64,000 bases of DNA from Paraflavitalea soli. GTDB taxonomy: Bacteria > Bacteroidota > Bacteroidia > Chitinophagales > Chitinophagaceae. Position 1 is the stretch's first letter, and every line of letters begins with the position of its first letter. This document shows positions 1-8,686 of the stretch, piece after piece. The stretch spans positions 8,188,546 to 8,252,545 of the forward strand of contig NZ_CP032157.1 in NCBI RefSeq assembly GCF_003555545.1, in the 5' to 3' direction. A program made the position numbers and the translations under genes. The notes beneath the pieces were generated by a model. It had not been told where the DNA came from, did no database searches, and was given only the letters and a program-made list of their open reading frames with translations.

Positions 1-2254
1 TACCAGCACCGAGCGCAATATCCTTGTATAGCCGGCTTAATTTAAAAGAAGCCTCCGGCACTTCCTGTCCATTTTGGTACTCTTTACTCCAGATATTACC
101 AATATCAACAAATAAAGCACTGTTCACTTTCACGCCGGCAATCGTAGTAATGTTAAAACGATATTCAGCATTGAACTCCAACTGCATATTGCCAAACCGG
201 TCTACCCGCGTGGTATCAGATGTGTCGTAGATCGTGGAAGAGCCCGGACCCAGCCTTCGCACCTGCCAGGCCCGCATGCTATAAGGGCCTCCTGCAAAAA
301 AGGCCTTGAAAAAGGGTAGGTTATGTTCTTTGACGATCACTCCGTTCGTATCCGTTTTACCATAAATGAAGGCTACGCCCCCAAAAGCACGGAATGCCCA
401 GGACGACCGCTTGCGGTTGATATAGTGCTTCACCTCCGCATCTACTTTCACAAAGCGCCGCAGATCACCCAGTTCCAGGCTTTTGATAAGTCCAAACAAG
501 GCGCCGCTTTCCTCAATACGTCCCCGGATGATCACCAGGCGCTTGTCATTGTCAAACTGCCGGGCTGCTGTGGCACTGAAAACAGTGCTGATGATCATGC
601 CATCATTAAAGGCAAACCGGTAGGCAGGGATAGCTTCCTCCAGTTTCCGCAAACTGTCTGTTTTATGCAGGTCCGTATATTCAAAATTAAAAGGCGTCAA
701 CACATAACTCTTCGTCCAGCGCTGCGTTGCATTATCCGGGTCCGAAGCCCGGGTCTTTCTCCGCGTCCATTCATAACCCCAGGAAGTATTGAAGGAGGGG
801 GCTCTGAAAAAGTCGCGCCGGTCTGTGTAAGCGCCTGTCAGGTTCAGCACCGTACGCCGGGCCAGCGTGCGTTCATTACCCTCTGTCTTGCGTGGAAACC
901 AGTCCAGCAGGAATTTGGGCAGGATGATCTTGGGGAAGTAAATATTATGCGAAAGACTCGCCTGCAGCGTTTGCACCAGGTGCGTACCGATCTCAATACC
1001 AAACCTGGCATTCGTACTGGTCTGGATCGCTTCCCGGTAGGCATTGCGGTTCAGCAGCCGGAAGTTAAGTCCCAATCCAAAATAAGTGCCCTGCGAAAGG
1101 AAGTCACTTACGTTACGACTCGTTTCGAAATCCACATTGAGACTGTGTTTCATGGCCGGATAGAGCCGTAGCACCGCATCCAGCAAGGGCACACTGTCAT
1201 ACCTTTCCTGCAGCGTAAGGTCCACATTTTGCCAGGCGCCCAGTTGGTTAAATGTATTGATCACCCGGTAATAGCGGCGCTGCGAATAAGCCGTACCAGG
1301 CCGCAGGCGGATATTGGTGGCAATGAACGGCAGCTTGAACCGCCTGGAATTAAAGAAGAATTGATATCCCTGGATAGTCGCGCTGTCTTTCGTAACCGGC
1401 ACAGAATCTTCCAGGATCGATAGATCGGGGTATACCCGCACATTACCCATATAGAATTTACGGATATGCGCACTGTCCTTCAGCGGCCGTTGTCTGATCG
1501 TTATATTGATCGTAGGCTTTTCCCGCTTTTTGCTCAGCGAGTCCAGCAACCGCAGCTGCTCAAAAGGGTCGAGCGTAGGGTCGATCAGGGCCGCTACCAC
1601 CGTATCCCGCTCTGCATAAATATTCTCCTTCGAAAACTTATAATAGCCACTGTCCCGGTAAATAGCCAGTAACCGGTCAAGCTCCCCATTCACCTTTTGA
1701 TCAGAGTAAGGTTCCCCTTTTTTCAGCAGCGACCCATTCATTGATTTGAGCGCCAGTGCCTGCAGTTCCGGCGTTTCCAGCGCATACCCGATCGAGTCCA
1801 GACGCATGGCTATTCCCGGCGTTACCGTGAAAGTAGTGTAGACCCTTTTTTGTTCCCCATGTTGTTTATTGGCAACCGTATCAATGTAAAAGGTATCCTG
1901 AACCACCGGGTTGAAATAGCCCAGCGAATGGAGCAGGTTTGTAATGAATATTTTCGACCGCCCAATGTTTAAGGAGTCAAAAACAGGCGGATTTTTGAGC
2001 GCCCGGAAAAACACCCAGGAGGAGATCAATCTTGTCTTCAGGCTGTCATCTACCTGATCCTGCAGCTTGGTTTGCAATTCCAGCCGGTCATACTCCGGTG
2101 TTTTACCCACCAGGTTGATCGTCGTCCGGTAGGGGAATGGCTTACTGGAATTATAATTCCTTACTGAACAGGACGTAGCCAGCAGCATACAGAGCAGGCC
2201 ATATAAAGACCATCTGGAAAATGTAAAAAAGGTAACTTGCCGGCCGGATGTCAT
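1..2254 (-). CDS. tamL: TamL-type BamA/TamA-family outer-membrane lipoprotein (3' end outside window)
   Basis: This is the BamA-family partner of TamB that Bacteroidota carry as a lipoprotein, involved in assembly or insertion of outer-membrane and surface components. The frame is open from the ATG at 2254 to the window edge (about 751 codons), so only the last barrel strands are missing. The N-terminus has a hydrophobic stretch ending in the lipobox LATSC and continues SVRNYN, as expected for a lipidated exported protein. POTRA-like segments follow, and the C-terminal half is a surface-antigen (D15) barrel with the family signature GGPYSMRAWQVRRLGPGS near residue 690. It is divergent from a SpoU methyltransferase gene with only 21 bases between the start codons. 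Its presumed partner tamB lies at 41-46 kb rather than adjacent. Family assignment is confident; the name TamL rests on the lipobox and is an inference. Confidence 0.88.
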   Translation of the reverse strand, partial: MTSGRQVTFFTFSRWSLYGLLCMLLATSCSVRNYNSSKPFPYRTTINLVGKTPEYDRLELQTKLQDQVDDSLKTRLISSWVFFRALKNPPVFDSLNIGRSKIFITNLLHSLGYFNPVVQDTFYIDTVANKQHGEQKRVYTTFTVTPGIAMRLDSIGYALETPELQALALKSMNGSLLKKGEPYSDQKVNGELDRLLAIYRDSGYYKFSKENIYAERDTVVAALIDPTLDPFEQLRLLDSLSKKREKPTINITIRQRPLKDSAHIRKFYMGNVRVYPDLSILEDSVPVTKDSATIQGYQFFFNSRRFKLPFIATNIRLRPGTAYSQRRYYRVINTFNQLGAWQNVDLTLQERYDSVPLLDAVLRLYPAMKHSLNVDFETSRNVSDFLSQGTYFGLGLNFRLLNRNAYREAIQTSTNARFGIEIGTHLVQTLQASLSHNIYFPKIILPKFLLDWFPRKTEGNERTLARRTVLNLTGAYTDRRDFFRAPSFNTSWGYEWTRRKTRASDPDNATQRWTKSYVLTPFNFEYTDLHKTDSLRKLEEAIPAYRFAFNDGMIISTVFSATAARQFDNDKRLVIIRGRIEESGALFGLIKSLELGDLRRFVKVDAEVKHYINRKRSSWAFRAFGGVAFIYGKTDTNGVIVKEHNLPFFKAFFAGGPYSMRAWQVRRLGPGSSTIYDTSDTTRVDRFGNMQLEFNAEYRFNITTIAGVKVNSALFVDIGNIWSKEYQNGQEVPEASFKLSRLYKDIALGAG

Positions 2255-2275
2255 ATAACTTATAAACGAGGTGCA

Positions 2276-3010
2276 ATGTTGGTTAAATCGCAGGTCAAAT
2301 ATATTCAAAGTTTAAGCCAGAAAAAATCAAGAGATGAAGAAGGCGTATTTATCGCAGAAGGCCCCAAGTTAATTAACGAACTCTTAAGCACACCCAACGT
2401 ACAGCTAAAGCAGTTGTATGCGGTGCCGGAGTGGATAAGCCAACACCCCCAAATGCAGACTGGTAGCGTTGTTGAGGTCAAAGAGCAGGAGTTGGAACGC
2501 CTGTCTTTTCTCCAGACACCCAACCAGGTGGTAGGCGTTTTTCGTAAGCCCGTATTTCCTAAAATCACCAGTTACCGGGGGCAGCTTTCCCTGATGCTCG
2601 ATGCCATCCAGGACCCCGGCAATCTCGGCACCATCATCCGTTGTGCCGACTGGTTTGGCATCAATACCGTCATTTGCAGCCCGGAATCTGCCGACGTTTT
2701 CAGTCCCAAAGTGGTACAGTCAACCATGGGCAGCATCAGCCGCGTGCAGGTCATATACGAAGATCTGGTCCCCTTTATGGAGCAGCATGCCGGTATCCCT
2801 GCCTATGCAGCTACCCTGCACGGCACCAGTTTGTACGACCTGCAGCCATTGCAGCAAGGCATACTCGTCATTGGTAATGAGTCAAAAGGTATCCGCGAAG
2901 AATTATTGAAACTTTGCCGCCACCGCATCACCATTCCCAGAAAGGGAGAGGCCGAATCCCTGAACGCCGCCGTAGCTACCGGCATCATCCTATCGCATAT
3001 CGTTCGATAG
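2276..3010 (+). CDS. TrmH/SpoU-family RNA 2'-O-methyltransferase
   Basis: A 244-residue SPOUT-class methyltransferase that transfers a methyl group from S-adenosylmethionine to a ribose 2'-OH in rRNA or tRNA. The N-terminal substrate-binding domain has the typical opening KSQVKYIQSL and FIAEGPKLINELL. The SpoU catalytic knot shows motif 1 (DAIQDPGNLGTIIRCADWFG), motif 2 (VIGNESKGI) and motif 3 (IPRKGEAESLNAAVATGI). The ATG at 2276 was chosen because homologues begin with M-L-x-K-S-Q; a TTG at 2237 in the same frame would add 13 residues with no family support. It is divergently transcribed from tamL. The exact modified nucleotide cannot be told from sequence. Its stop codon overlaps the first word of an inverted heptamer repeat. 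Confidence 0.93.
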   Translation: MLVKSQVKYIQSLSQKKSRDEEGVFIAEGPKLINELLSTPNVQLKQLYAVPEWISQHPQMQTGSVVEVKEQELERLSFLQTPNQVVGVFRKPVFPKITSYRGQLSLMLDAIQDPGNLGTIIRCADWFGINTVICSPESADVFSPKVVQSTMGSISRVQVIYEDLVPFMEQHAGIPAYAATLHGTSLYDLQPLQQGILVIGNESKGIREELLKLCRHRITIPRKGEAESLNAAVATGIILSHIVR

Positions 3011-3091
3011 CTACGAGCAAATACAAAGCGATGGGTTTAATGGCTAAAGGCTGTTGGCTCGCAGCTCGAAGCTCGTCGCTCGCAGCTGGTC
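3008..3091. repeat. Family A heptamer element, copy 1 (inverted arms)
   Basis: The right arm at 3054-3088 is five consecutive 7-mers (TTGGCTC, GCAGCTC, GAAGCTC, GTCGCTC, GCAGCTG). The left arm TAGCTACGAGC at 3008-3018 is its inverse and is followed by AAATACAAAGC, a core shared with the other three copies. The element fills the gap between two convergent genes and overlaps the stop codon of the methyltransferase gene. Confidence 0.75.
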
Positions 3092-4324
3092 TTAACTGAA
3101 TCGAATGGCTTTCACCGGCTGTACTTTCTTGACAATGATCGTGGGGATCAGCAGTACCAGGAAGCACACCAGGAAGGTGCCCGCATCTACCAGCACCACA
3201 TGCCACCATACCACGTCTGCTACCGCTTTGGAGATCCAGTAAGCCTCTTCCGGTAATGGAATGAAGCCATATCGTTGTTGCAGCCAGCAGATACCCAATC
3301 CGATCACATTGCCCAGCAGTAAACCAAAAAAGGTAATAAATGTACCATGATACAGGAATACCTGTTGCACAGTTTGGTTGCGGGCGCCCAGCGCTTTCAG
3401 CACACCGATCATGCGCGTGCGTTCCAATACCAGTATCAGCAGGCAGGTGATCAGGTTCAGCGTAGCGATCACGATCATAATGATAAGAACAATAGCGATC
3501 GTTTTATTCTGCAGCGCCAGCCAGTCGAAGATATTCGGATAAATATTCTTGATCGTGGTCGACTTCAGACCAATAGGCAGCTCTTGTACAATGTCCTCAC
3601 TAACCTTGTCCATTTTATTATAATCATGCAGGAATATTTCATAGCCGCCTACCTGGTTGCTGTCCCAGTCATTCAGCCGCTGGATCAGCTTCAGGTCACC
3701 GATCGCAATATGCTTGTCGTAATCCTCAATACCCGTTTTGAAGATACCCGCTACCGTCAGCTTCCTGGGGCGGAAATTGGGATTCCCCCGCTGTATAAAA
3801 TAAATGATCAGTTGATCATTCACCTTCAGGTTAAGCTGCGTAGCCGTATACACCGATAAATTGATCTCATTGCTATAGCCGCTATCCGTAAAATGTATCC
3901 AGCGGCCTTCTACCAGGAAGTTTTGTAAATTGTTGAAATCATAGCTTTTTTCTACCCCTTTCACCAATACCGCCTCAATGGTGGCCGCCGTTTTCAAAAT
4001 GGCATTTTTCGTGGCAAATGCCTGTACCGTTTTGATTTCCGGAACCTTTTTCTTCAGGTGGAGGACCGAATCATTTTTGAGGATGGGCACTTCTTCTGCA
4101 ATCGATACCGCCGTGGCATCAAAGCTCTGCACCCGCACATGCCCCCAGAAACTGAATACTTTCTGGCTGATCGTTTTCTGAAAGCCATTGGCAAAGGCAA
4201 TCGTCAGGATCATAACAGCCACACTGATCACCGTGGCGCCTATCGAAAGGCGTATCACAAACCGGGAAAAGGACCGTTGTTGATTAAAAGCGATACGGCG
4301 GGCTATAAAGGCGGCGATATTCAA
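3092..4324 (-). CDS. LolC/LolE-type ABC transporter permease (FtsX/MacB superfamily)
   Basis: A 410-residue inner-membrane permease of the lipoprotein-releasing (LolCE) type, expected to work with a LolD-like ATPase, which is not in this window. It has one N-terminal membrane segment (IGATVISVAVMILTIAF), a large periplasmic MacB-PCD-like domain, and a C-terminal FtsX domain with three membrane segments, including the motif RTRMIGVLKALGARN. No in-frame ATG lies near the 5' end. The TTG at 4324 gives MNIAAFIARRIAF, which matches how family members begin, so it was preferred over the TTG at 4378 that adds 18 atypical residues. Role in lipoprotein sorting is inferred from family; Bacteroidota carry several FtsX-like permeases. 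Confidence 0.85.
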   Translation of the reverse strand: MNIAAFIARRIAFNQQRSFSRFVIRLSIGATVISVAVMILTIAFANGFQKTISQKVFSFWGHVRVQSFDATAVSIAEEVPILKNDSVLHLKKKVPEIKTVQAFATKNAILKTAATIEAVLVKGVEKSYDFNNLQNFLVEGRWIHFTDSGYSNEINLSVYTATQLNLKVNDQLIIYFIQRGNPNFRPRKLTVAGIFKTGIEDYDKHIAIGDLKLIQRLNDWDSNQVGGYEIFLHDYNKMDKVSEDIVQELPIGLKSTTIKNIYPNIFDWLALQNKTIAIVLIIMIVIATLNLITCLLILVLERTRMIGVLKALGARNQTVQQVFLYHGTFITFFGLLLGNVIGLGICWLQQRYGFIPLPEEAYWISKAVADVVWWHVVLVDAGTFLVCFLVLLIPTIIVKKVQPVKAIRFS

Positions 4325-4415
4325 TCGGCATTGATTTTTCGGTCGTAAAAATAACAGAAAGCAACCATACCATTCCAAAAAGCTGTCTTTTAGAGGATTT
4401 CTATAACTTCAGCAC

Positions 4416-5705
4416 ATGAAACGATGCATTCTATCCTGGTTATTACTGTCGGTTTTCCTGGTACAGCTCCTGCCTGTTCAGGCCCAGATACCCGATGCAG
4501 TCTATTCACCACGAATTAAAACAGTGCTGTTGCACCCTACCGGCAACCAGCTGGGGCCACCCATTATGCAACTCGGCGGTATCGGCTCCCTGGAGCTCCA
4601 TTTCGACGACCTTGATGCCAATGTTAAAAATTACTCCTATACGTTTCAGCTGTGCAATGCCGATTGGACTCCCGCTATTCTCAGCCAGTTTGATTTTATC
4701 AGCGGCTTTTCACAACAGCGCATCAATACCTACCGCGTTTCCTCCATCGCCTTTACCCGTTATACCCATTACCAGGCCGCCTTGCCCGACAGGAATTGCA
4801 TGCCCACCAAATCCGGCAATTATATATTGAAGGTTTTCCTGAATGGCGATACCTCTAAAACCATCTTCACCAAGCGGATGTTGGTATACAGGGAACAGGC
4901 CGCCATTACCGCCCAGGTACAACAGCCATTTAACGGACAGATATTCCGCACCCACCAGAAGATTCAGTTTAAAGTAGCGCTGAATGAAGGGTTGAATGTC
5001 GTCAACCAGTTTCAACAGATCAACGTAGTGATAATGCAAAATTATCGTTGGGACAATGCCGTCTCCAATATCCGCCCATCTTTCTTTTCCAGGAATGTGC
5101 TGGAGTACAATACAGAAAATGATGCTGTTTTTCCTGCTGGAAAGGAGTGGCGTTGGCTCGACCTGCGCAGCTTCCGTTTTCAAAGCGACCGGATTGAGAA
5201 GGTAAAATATGGAAATGGCAGTACCGATGTGATCGTCCGGCCCGATGCCAACAGAAGCAGCCAGCGCTTCAATTTCTTCCGCGATAATAATGGTATGTTC
5301 ACTATCGAGACCACCGAAAGCGTCAATCCCTATTGGCAGGGCGACTATGCTACCGTCAACTTTACTTTTGTGCCGGGCAACAACGTCCCTTTTCCCGATA
5401 AAGATGTATTTATTGTAGGGCAATTGACCAACTACAACCTCAACGATTCGGCTAAAATGGTGTTCAATACAGAGAAAGGAGCCTATGAAAGGTCACTCTT
5501 CCTGAAAATGGGGTACTATGATTATTGTTACGCCACCATCGACCGCAACGATCCAAAGCGCAAAGCCTCTTTTGATTTCACCGAAGGCAATTATTGGGAA
5601 ACCGAAAACAACTATACCATTTTGGTCTATTATCGTCCATTGGGTGGCCGCGCAGATGAATTGGTAGGTCTCACCACTATTAATTCACTCACCAACAGGC
5701 CTTAG
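4416..5705 (+). CDS. Type IX secretion system plug protein (DUF5103 family)
   Basis: A 429-residue protein with a clear signal peptide (cleavage likely after PVQAQ). It matches the DUF5103 family, whose characterised member is the Plug subunit that closes the periplasmic side of the SprA/Sov translocon of the type IX secretion system. Family landmarks visible are FDDLDANVKNYSYTFQLCN with DW, the FDFISGF segment, the Y-THYQAALPD region and a conserved SGNY-L-VF stretch near residue 140. The C-terminal half has the FVVGQL-like motif (here DVFIVGQLTNYNLND), which resembles a carbohydrate-binding-like fold. It is divergent from the LolC/E-type permease. A secreted T9SS substrate (the M43 protease at 29-32 kb) is consistent with an active system. 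Confidence 0.88.
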   Translation: MKRCILSWLLLSVFLVQLLPVQAQIPDAVYSPRIKTVLLHPTGNQLGPPIMQLGGIGSLELHFDDLDANVKNYSYTFQLCNADWTPAILSQFDFISGFSQQRINTYRVSSIAFTRYTHYQAALPDRNCMPTKSGNYILKVFLNGDTSKTIFTKRMLVYREQAAITAQVQQPFNGQIFRTHQKIQFKVALNEGLNVVNQFQQINVVIMQNYRWDNAVSNIRPSFFSRNVLEYNTENDAVFPAGKEWRWLDLRSFRFQSDRIEKVKYGNGSTDVIVRPDANRSSQRFNFFRDNNGMFTIETTESVNPYWQGDYATVNFTFVPGNNVPFPDKDVFIVGQLTNYNLNDSAKMVFNTEKGAYERSLFLKMGYYDYCYATIDRNDPKRKASFDFTEGNYWETENNYTILVYYRPLGGRADELVGLTTINSLTNRP

Positions 5706-5706
5706 C

Positions 5707-5830
5707 AATTATCGAATTATTGATTACTGATTAGTAGTGCCGTCATGAGTTGATTACTGCACAAAACGGTGTGTATTATTGGTTTGATTGTCTCAAATGA
5801 ATAATTAATTAATCAATAATTAGTAATCAA
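5707..5830. repeat. Heptamer repeat with inverted arms (word TGATTAC / TAATCAA)
   Basis: The left arm at 5707-5734 is four 7-mers (AATTATC, GAATTAT, TGATTAC, TGATTAG). The right arm at 5810-5830 is three 7-mers (TAATCAA, TAATTAG, TAATCAA), inverse to the left. About 75 bases of unremarkable sequence separate them. The element lies just after the plug-protein stop codon and just upstream of the SRP RNA promoter. Confidence 0.65.
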
Positions 5831-5854
5831 TGAATGTAATTCGTTGTTTTGCCA

Positions 5855-5862
5855 TATCTTTG
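5855..5862 (+). promoter_or_regulatory. Bacteroidota-type -7 box for the SRP RNA
   Basis: TATCTTTG matches the Bacteroidota -7 consensus TAnnTTTG exactly and ends six bases before the first base of the SRP RNA helix, the spacing expected for a transcription start at about 5868. A matching -33 TTTG is not evident. Confidence 0.65.
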
Positions 5863-5867
5863 CAGCC

Positions 5868-5962
5868 GGCAGGTCTTACACGACCAGCTCCTGCTGAACC
5901 CCCCCAGGACCGGAAGGTAGCAAGGGTAGGCGGTTGTAGCGGTGCGATGTAAGTAATCTGCC
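5868..5962 (+). ncRNA. ffs: Signal recognition particle RNA (small bacterial 4.5S type)
   Basis: A roughly 95-nt RNA carrying the SRP domain IV core: CCAGGACCGGAAGGTAGCA (5904-5922) contains the asymmetric and symmetric loop bases that bind Ffh (M domain). The ends pair as one long hairpin: GGCAG-GT-CTTACA at 5868-5880 with TGTAAG-TAAT-CTGCC at 5949-5962. A T-run (5963 onward) follows immediately, so the molecule ends in its own terminator, and a -7 box sits directly upstream. It acts with Ffh and FtsY in co-translational targeting of membrane proteins. The small form lacking an Alu domain is usual in Bacteroidota. Confidence 0.93.
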
Positions 5963-5980
5963 TTTTTTTCTTTTTTTTAT
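5963..5980 (+). terminator. T-tract terminating the SRP RNA
   Basis: A run of T residues broken by a single C directly follows the closing helix of the SRP RNA, so the RNA's own terminal stem plus this tract form an intrinsic terminator. Confidence 0.7.
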
Positions 5981-6089
5981 CCAAGAGCATGGCCAATGGT
6001 AACCTGCACACATCTTCCGCTCCTGCAAGATCGCTCCCCGTTCAATGGCCATCCGCATGTTCTAATCAACATCTCAAAACTTTAATAGT

Positions 6090-6767
6090 ATGAAATTTTT
6101 TATTGATACAGCCAACCTGGCTCAGATCAAAGAAGCGCATGAATTAGGTATCCTCGATGGTGTTACGACCAACCCTTCCCTGATGGCCAAAGAAGGCATC
6201 AAAGGCGAAGAAGCCGTTATGAAACACTACCTCACCATTTGTGAAATGGTTGATGGCGATATCAGTGCTGAAGTTATTTCTACCGAGTTCAAAGACATCA
6301 TAGAAGAAGGAAAGAAACTGGCCGCTATTCACCCCAACATTATCGTGAAAGTGCCCATGATCAAAGATGGTATCAAAGCCATCAAATACTTCTCCGACAA
6401 TGGCATCAAAACAAATTGTACCCTGGTATTCTCTGCTGGTCAGGCTATCCTGGCTGCCAAAGCAGGCGCTACCTACCTTTCTCCCTTCATCGGCCGTGTT
6501 GATGACAGCAATTGGGATGGTATTCAACTCATTGAGCAGATCTCTCATATCTATAACCTGCAAGGGTATAAAACAGAGATCCTGGCCGCTTCTATCCGCA
6601 GCGCCCTCCACATTGTAAAATGTGCTGAAGCCGGTGCAGATGTAATTACCAGCCCCCTGGAGCCCATCTTAGGATTACTGAAACATCCGTTGACCGATAT
6701 TGGCCTGGCCAAGTTCCTGGAAGATGCGAAGAAAACCTATGCTCCCGCACTGGCAGGCGCCAAGTAA
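6090..6767 (+). CDS. Transaldolase / fructose-6-phosphate aldolase-like protein
   Basis: A 225-residue class I aldolase of the small transaldolase (TalC/FSA) group, a TIM-barrel enzyme acting on sugar phosphates in the pentose-phosphate pathway. The N-terminus KFFIDTANLAQIKEA and GVTTNPSLMAKEG are the family signature. The Schiff-base lysine lies in NIIVKVPM near residue 86, and TNCTLVFSAGQA and SPFIGRVDD are conserved barrel segments. It is a single-gene unit with a strong terminator just downstream. Sequence alone does not separate transaldolase from fructose-6-phosphate aldolase activity; most members of this length in Bacteroidota are annotated as either. Confidence 0.93.
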   Translation: MKFFIDTANLAQIKEAHELGILDGVTTNPSLMAKEGIKGEEAVMKHYLTICEMVDGDISAEVISTEFKDIIEEGKKLAAIHPNIIVKVPMIKDGIKAIKYFSDNGIKTNCTLVFSAGQAILAAKAGATYLSPFIGRVDDSNWDGIQLIEQISHIYNLQGYKTEILAASIRSALHIVKCAEAGADVITSPLEPILGLLKHPLTDIGLAKFLEDAKKTYAPALAGAK

Positions 6768-6794
6768 GCGACTGAAAAATAATTGATTATGAAG

Positions 6795-6820
6795 GGTGTC
6801 TCTTATGAGACACCTTTTTT
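6795..6820 (+). terminator. Intrinsic terminator of the transaldolase gene
   Basis: A perfect 8-bp stem GGTGTCTC / GAGACACC with loop TTAT is followed by six T residues. Confidence 0.85.
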
Positions 6821-6960
6821 AATGGTCATACCACCAGATCTTTCATTTCCCATCAGATAGCCGAAAGGGGATAAGATGCCCGTCCTTTTCGCCGGGGATC
6901 AGCCGTAGATATGCCGTGGATATAGGATAGATTCGCCTACTTTTAGCCCCGGCGGTTAAA

Positions 6961-7006
6961 AGCCAGTTCCAGCCCAGTCCCAAGCCAGTAGCAAGCCAAT
7001 AGTAAG
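6961..7006. repeat. Degenerate ~11-nt tandem repeat (word AAGCCAGTAGC)
   Basis: Four degenerate units are built on AGCCAGT. The last two, AAGCCAGTAGC at 6982-6992 and AAGCCAATAGT at 6993-7003, are exact 11-nt periods. It lies in the 440-nt gene-free stretch 6821-7259, which otherwise holds a short tandem duplication (7119-7159) and a heptamer array (7205-7249) and no credible gene. Confidence 0.5.
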
Positions 7007-7118
7007 AAAACATGCCTCAAATGCAGGCTGGACGCGGAAATGTCCATTTAGGCACATTGTGAAGTAGGTATATGTTGTTGAAGATCATTGACATATGAAG
7101 GAATAAAATGCTTCCTTG

Positions 7119-7159
7119 TTATTCCGGATCTCACTTTTGTTATCGGATCTCACTTTTTG
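7119..7159. repeat. Imperfect 20-nt tandem duplication
   Basis: Two adjacent copies of a unit reading TTAT(TC)CGGATCTCACTTTTG, the second lacking one base, lie head to tail. No gene is involved. Confidence 0.6.
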
Positions 7160-7204
7160 TTTCGACCGCAGGGAGAAATCCGCTATCGAAGCAAACGTAT
7201 TCAC

Positions 7205-7249
7205 GATTGCCGACTGCCGATTGCCGCCGATTCACGATTGCCGATTCAC
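7205..7249. repeat. Heptamer array (word GATTGCC / GATTCAC)
   Basis: The order is GATTGCC, GACTGCC, GATTGCC, a 3-nt slip GCC, then GATTCAC, GATTGCC, GATTCAC. Six units share a 7-nt period. The array abuts the 3' end of the minus-strand gene that stops at 7260. Confidence 0.75.
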
Positions 7250-7259
7250 GCCTCCCGCC

Positions 7260-7700
7260 TCAGCTCCCTTTTCGTCCCCGCCGTCGGCCGCCCGGGCTAC
7301 CCGGTAATACCTCCTCCATCGTTTTCAGCCGTTCCAGCGTATCCACCGTTTTCATATAGATCGTTATTTCCTTCCATACCTTGGGATTGCTCTTCAGGGC
7401 CGCTTTAACGGCAACTGTAGCCCCTTTAAACGAGGTATCAACAATCAGGCTATTGCCATCAAACCTGCCGGCAGAAGCCGTAAAATTCAATTCCCGGGCC
7501 GTAAGCGGTTGCCAGCGGCCATCCGTCAGTTTCCCGTCCACATTGATATAATTGTGCACCCCTTTCTTCAGACTGTCTGTGTACAGGTGAAAGTAAATAC
7601 TGTCTACCTGTTGCCCCTGCGCTGCACGGCCACTCAATACCAGTACCCCAAATATGATGTAAAAGAATAATTTCAAGTGTAAAGCTTTGCTTGTTTTCAA
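7260..7700 (-). CDS. Secreted hypothetical protein
   Basis: I do not recognise this protein. The start was placed at the TTG at 7700 because it gives MKTSKALHLKLFFYIIFGVLVLSG, a well-formed signal peptide ending near GRAAQGQQ. The frame stays open upstream to another TTG at 7751. The mature part (about 120 residues) has alternating beta-like segments (VDSIYFHLYTDSLKKG, SLIVDTSFKGATVAVKAAL) and ends in a Gly/Arg-rich basic tail (PGGRRRGRKG). It reads like a small extracytoplasmic domain, possibly immunoglobulin-like, but no family can be named. It is divergent from the AraC-MGMT gene; TATATTTA at 7741-7748 on the minus strand resembles a -7 box. Expression from a TTG start is uncertain. Confidence 0.6.
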   Translation of the reverse strand: MKTSKALHLKLFFYIIFGVLVLSGRAAQGQQVDSIYFHLYTDSLKKGVHNYINVDGKLTDGRWQPLTARELNFTASAGRFDGNSLIVDTSFKGATVAVKAALKSNPKVWKEITIYMKTVDTLERLKTMEEVLPGSPGGRRRGRKGS

Positions 7701-7810
7701 GACACGGAATATCCCTGAACAGTTGTATTTCTGCCTTGTTAAATATAGCAAGTTTCAGGTTGAACAGGCGGGTAAATACAGGCAATTTGCATACACTAAT
7801 AAAAATTACC

Positions 7811-8686
7811 ATGCTATCAGAAAAAATATTAAATTTTGAGCCAGTGGCTACCAATGCTTACCAATACCAGCAAATAGCAACGGCAATCGATTACCTGTAT
7901 GTAAATTTCCGTAACCAGCCCAGCCTCGAAGAAGTGGCTGCCCAGGTCAATATGAGCGCTTTTCATTTTCAGCGCATGTTTACCGAATGGGCAGGTATCA
8001 GCCCCAAAAGGTTTTTACAATTCCTCACCACCGATTACCTGAAACACCGCATTACCGGGTTCGACAACCTGCTCGATGCCGCAGATGCCGCCGGCTTGTC
8101 AAGCCAGTCACGCGTATACGACCTGTTTGTAAACCTCGAAGCCGTAACACCCCAGGAATACAAAGAGAAGGGTAGTGGCATCCTGATCGAATATGGATTC
8201 CATGCCACTCCGTTCGGCGAATGTATCATCGGCGTTACAGGACGCGGTATCTGTCATTTGTCATTCCTGCAGGAAGACAACCGGAGCACAGCCATTGAAG
8301 AACTGGAAAGCGCCTGGGGCAACGCTTCTGTGCGCGAGAACAGCCGGAATACCGAAGTAATGGCCAATGCCATTTTTCACCGTAAGCCAGGCGCCCAGGA
8401 AAAACTAAGCGTACTGGTAAAGGGAACCAACTTCCAGGTGAAGGTTTGGAACGCTTTGCTGGAAGTGCCTTATGGAACAGTGAGCACCTATCAGTCCCTC
8501 GCCCGGCATATTGAAGAACCCAAGGCATTGCAGGCGGTGGGAACCGCCGTAGGTGCCAATCCTATTGCCTACCTCATACCCTGCCACCGGATCATCCGCA
8601 AGAACCTGATCATCGGTGAATACCATTGGGGTACCGAACGCAAGAAAGCCATGCTCGGTTGGGAAATGGCGAAGACTGCTATCTAA
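7811..8686 (+). CDS. AraC-type regulator fused to methylated-DNA-protein-cysteine methyltransferase
   Basis: A 291-residue fusion related to Ada but without its N-terminal zinc/phosphotriester domain. Residues about 15-115 are an AraC helix-turn-helix pair (LEEVAAQVNMSAFHFQRMFTEWAGISPKRF). The remainder is an O6-alkylguanine-DNA alkyltransferase with the helix-turn-helix VWNALLEVPYGTVSTYQSLA and the suicidal cysteine in IPCHRII (Cys258). It should remove alkyl groups from O6-alkylguanine and may act as an alkylation-responsive activator. The ATG at 7811 begins MLSEKILNF; earlier in-frame codons have no support. No alkA or alkB partner is adjacent. Fusions of this form are common in Bacteroidota. 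Confidence 0.92.
   Translation: MLSEKILNFEPVATNAYQYQQIATAIDYLYVNFRNQPSLEEVAAQVNMSAFHFQRMFTEWAGISPKRFLQFLTTDYLKHRITGFDNLLDAADAAGLSSQSRVYDLFVNLEAVTPQEYKEKGSGILIEYGFHATPFGECIIGVTGRGICHLSFLQEDNRSTAIEELESAWGNASVRENSRNTEVMANAIFHRKPGAQEKLSVLVKGTNFQVKVWNALLEVPYGTVSTYQSLARHIEEPKALQAVGTAVGANPIAYLIPCHRIIRKNLIIGEYHWGTERKKAMLGWEMAKTAI

Noticed and set aside
323-1171. A long plus-strand open frame (about 280 codons)
   Set aside because: It is antisense to tamL, whose translation shows clear domains and a continuous lipoprotein-to-barrel structure; the plus frame encodes no recognisable protein.
3008-3091. The repeat arrays as CRISPR
   Set aside because: Units are 7-8 nt, contiguous and without spacers, and no cas genes are present.
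4710-5423. Minus-strand open frame of 237 codons
   Set aside because: Antisense shadow of the T9SS plug protein gene; no signal, domain or sensible composition.
5820-6011. Short minus-strand frames around 5.9 kb
   Set aside because: The stretch is the SRP RNA and its terminator; its conserved structure explains it fully.
6821-7259. Possible small plus-strand genes at 7088-7408
   Set aside because: They run through the heptamer array and into the antisense of the secreted hypothetical gene; the peptides are repeat-derived.
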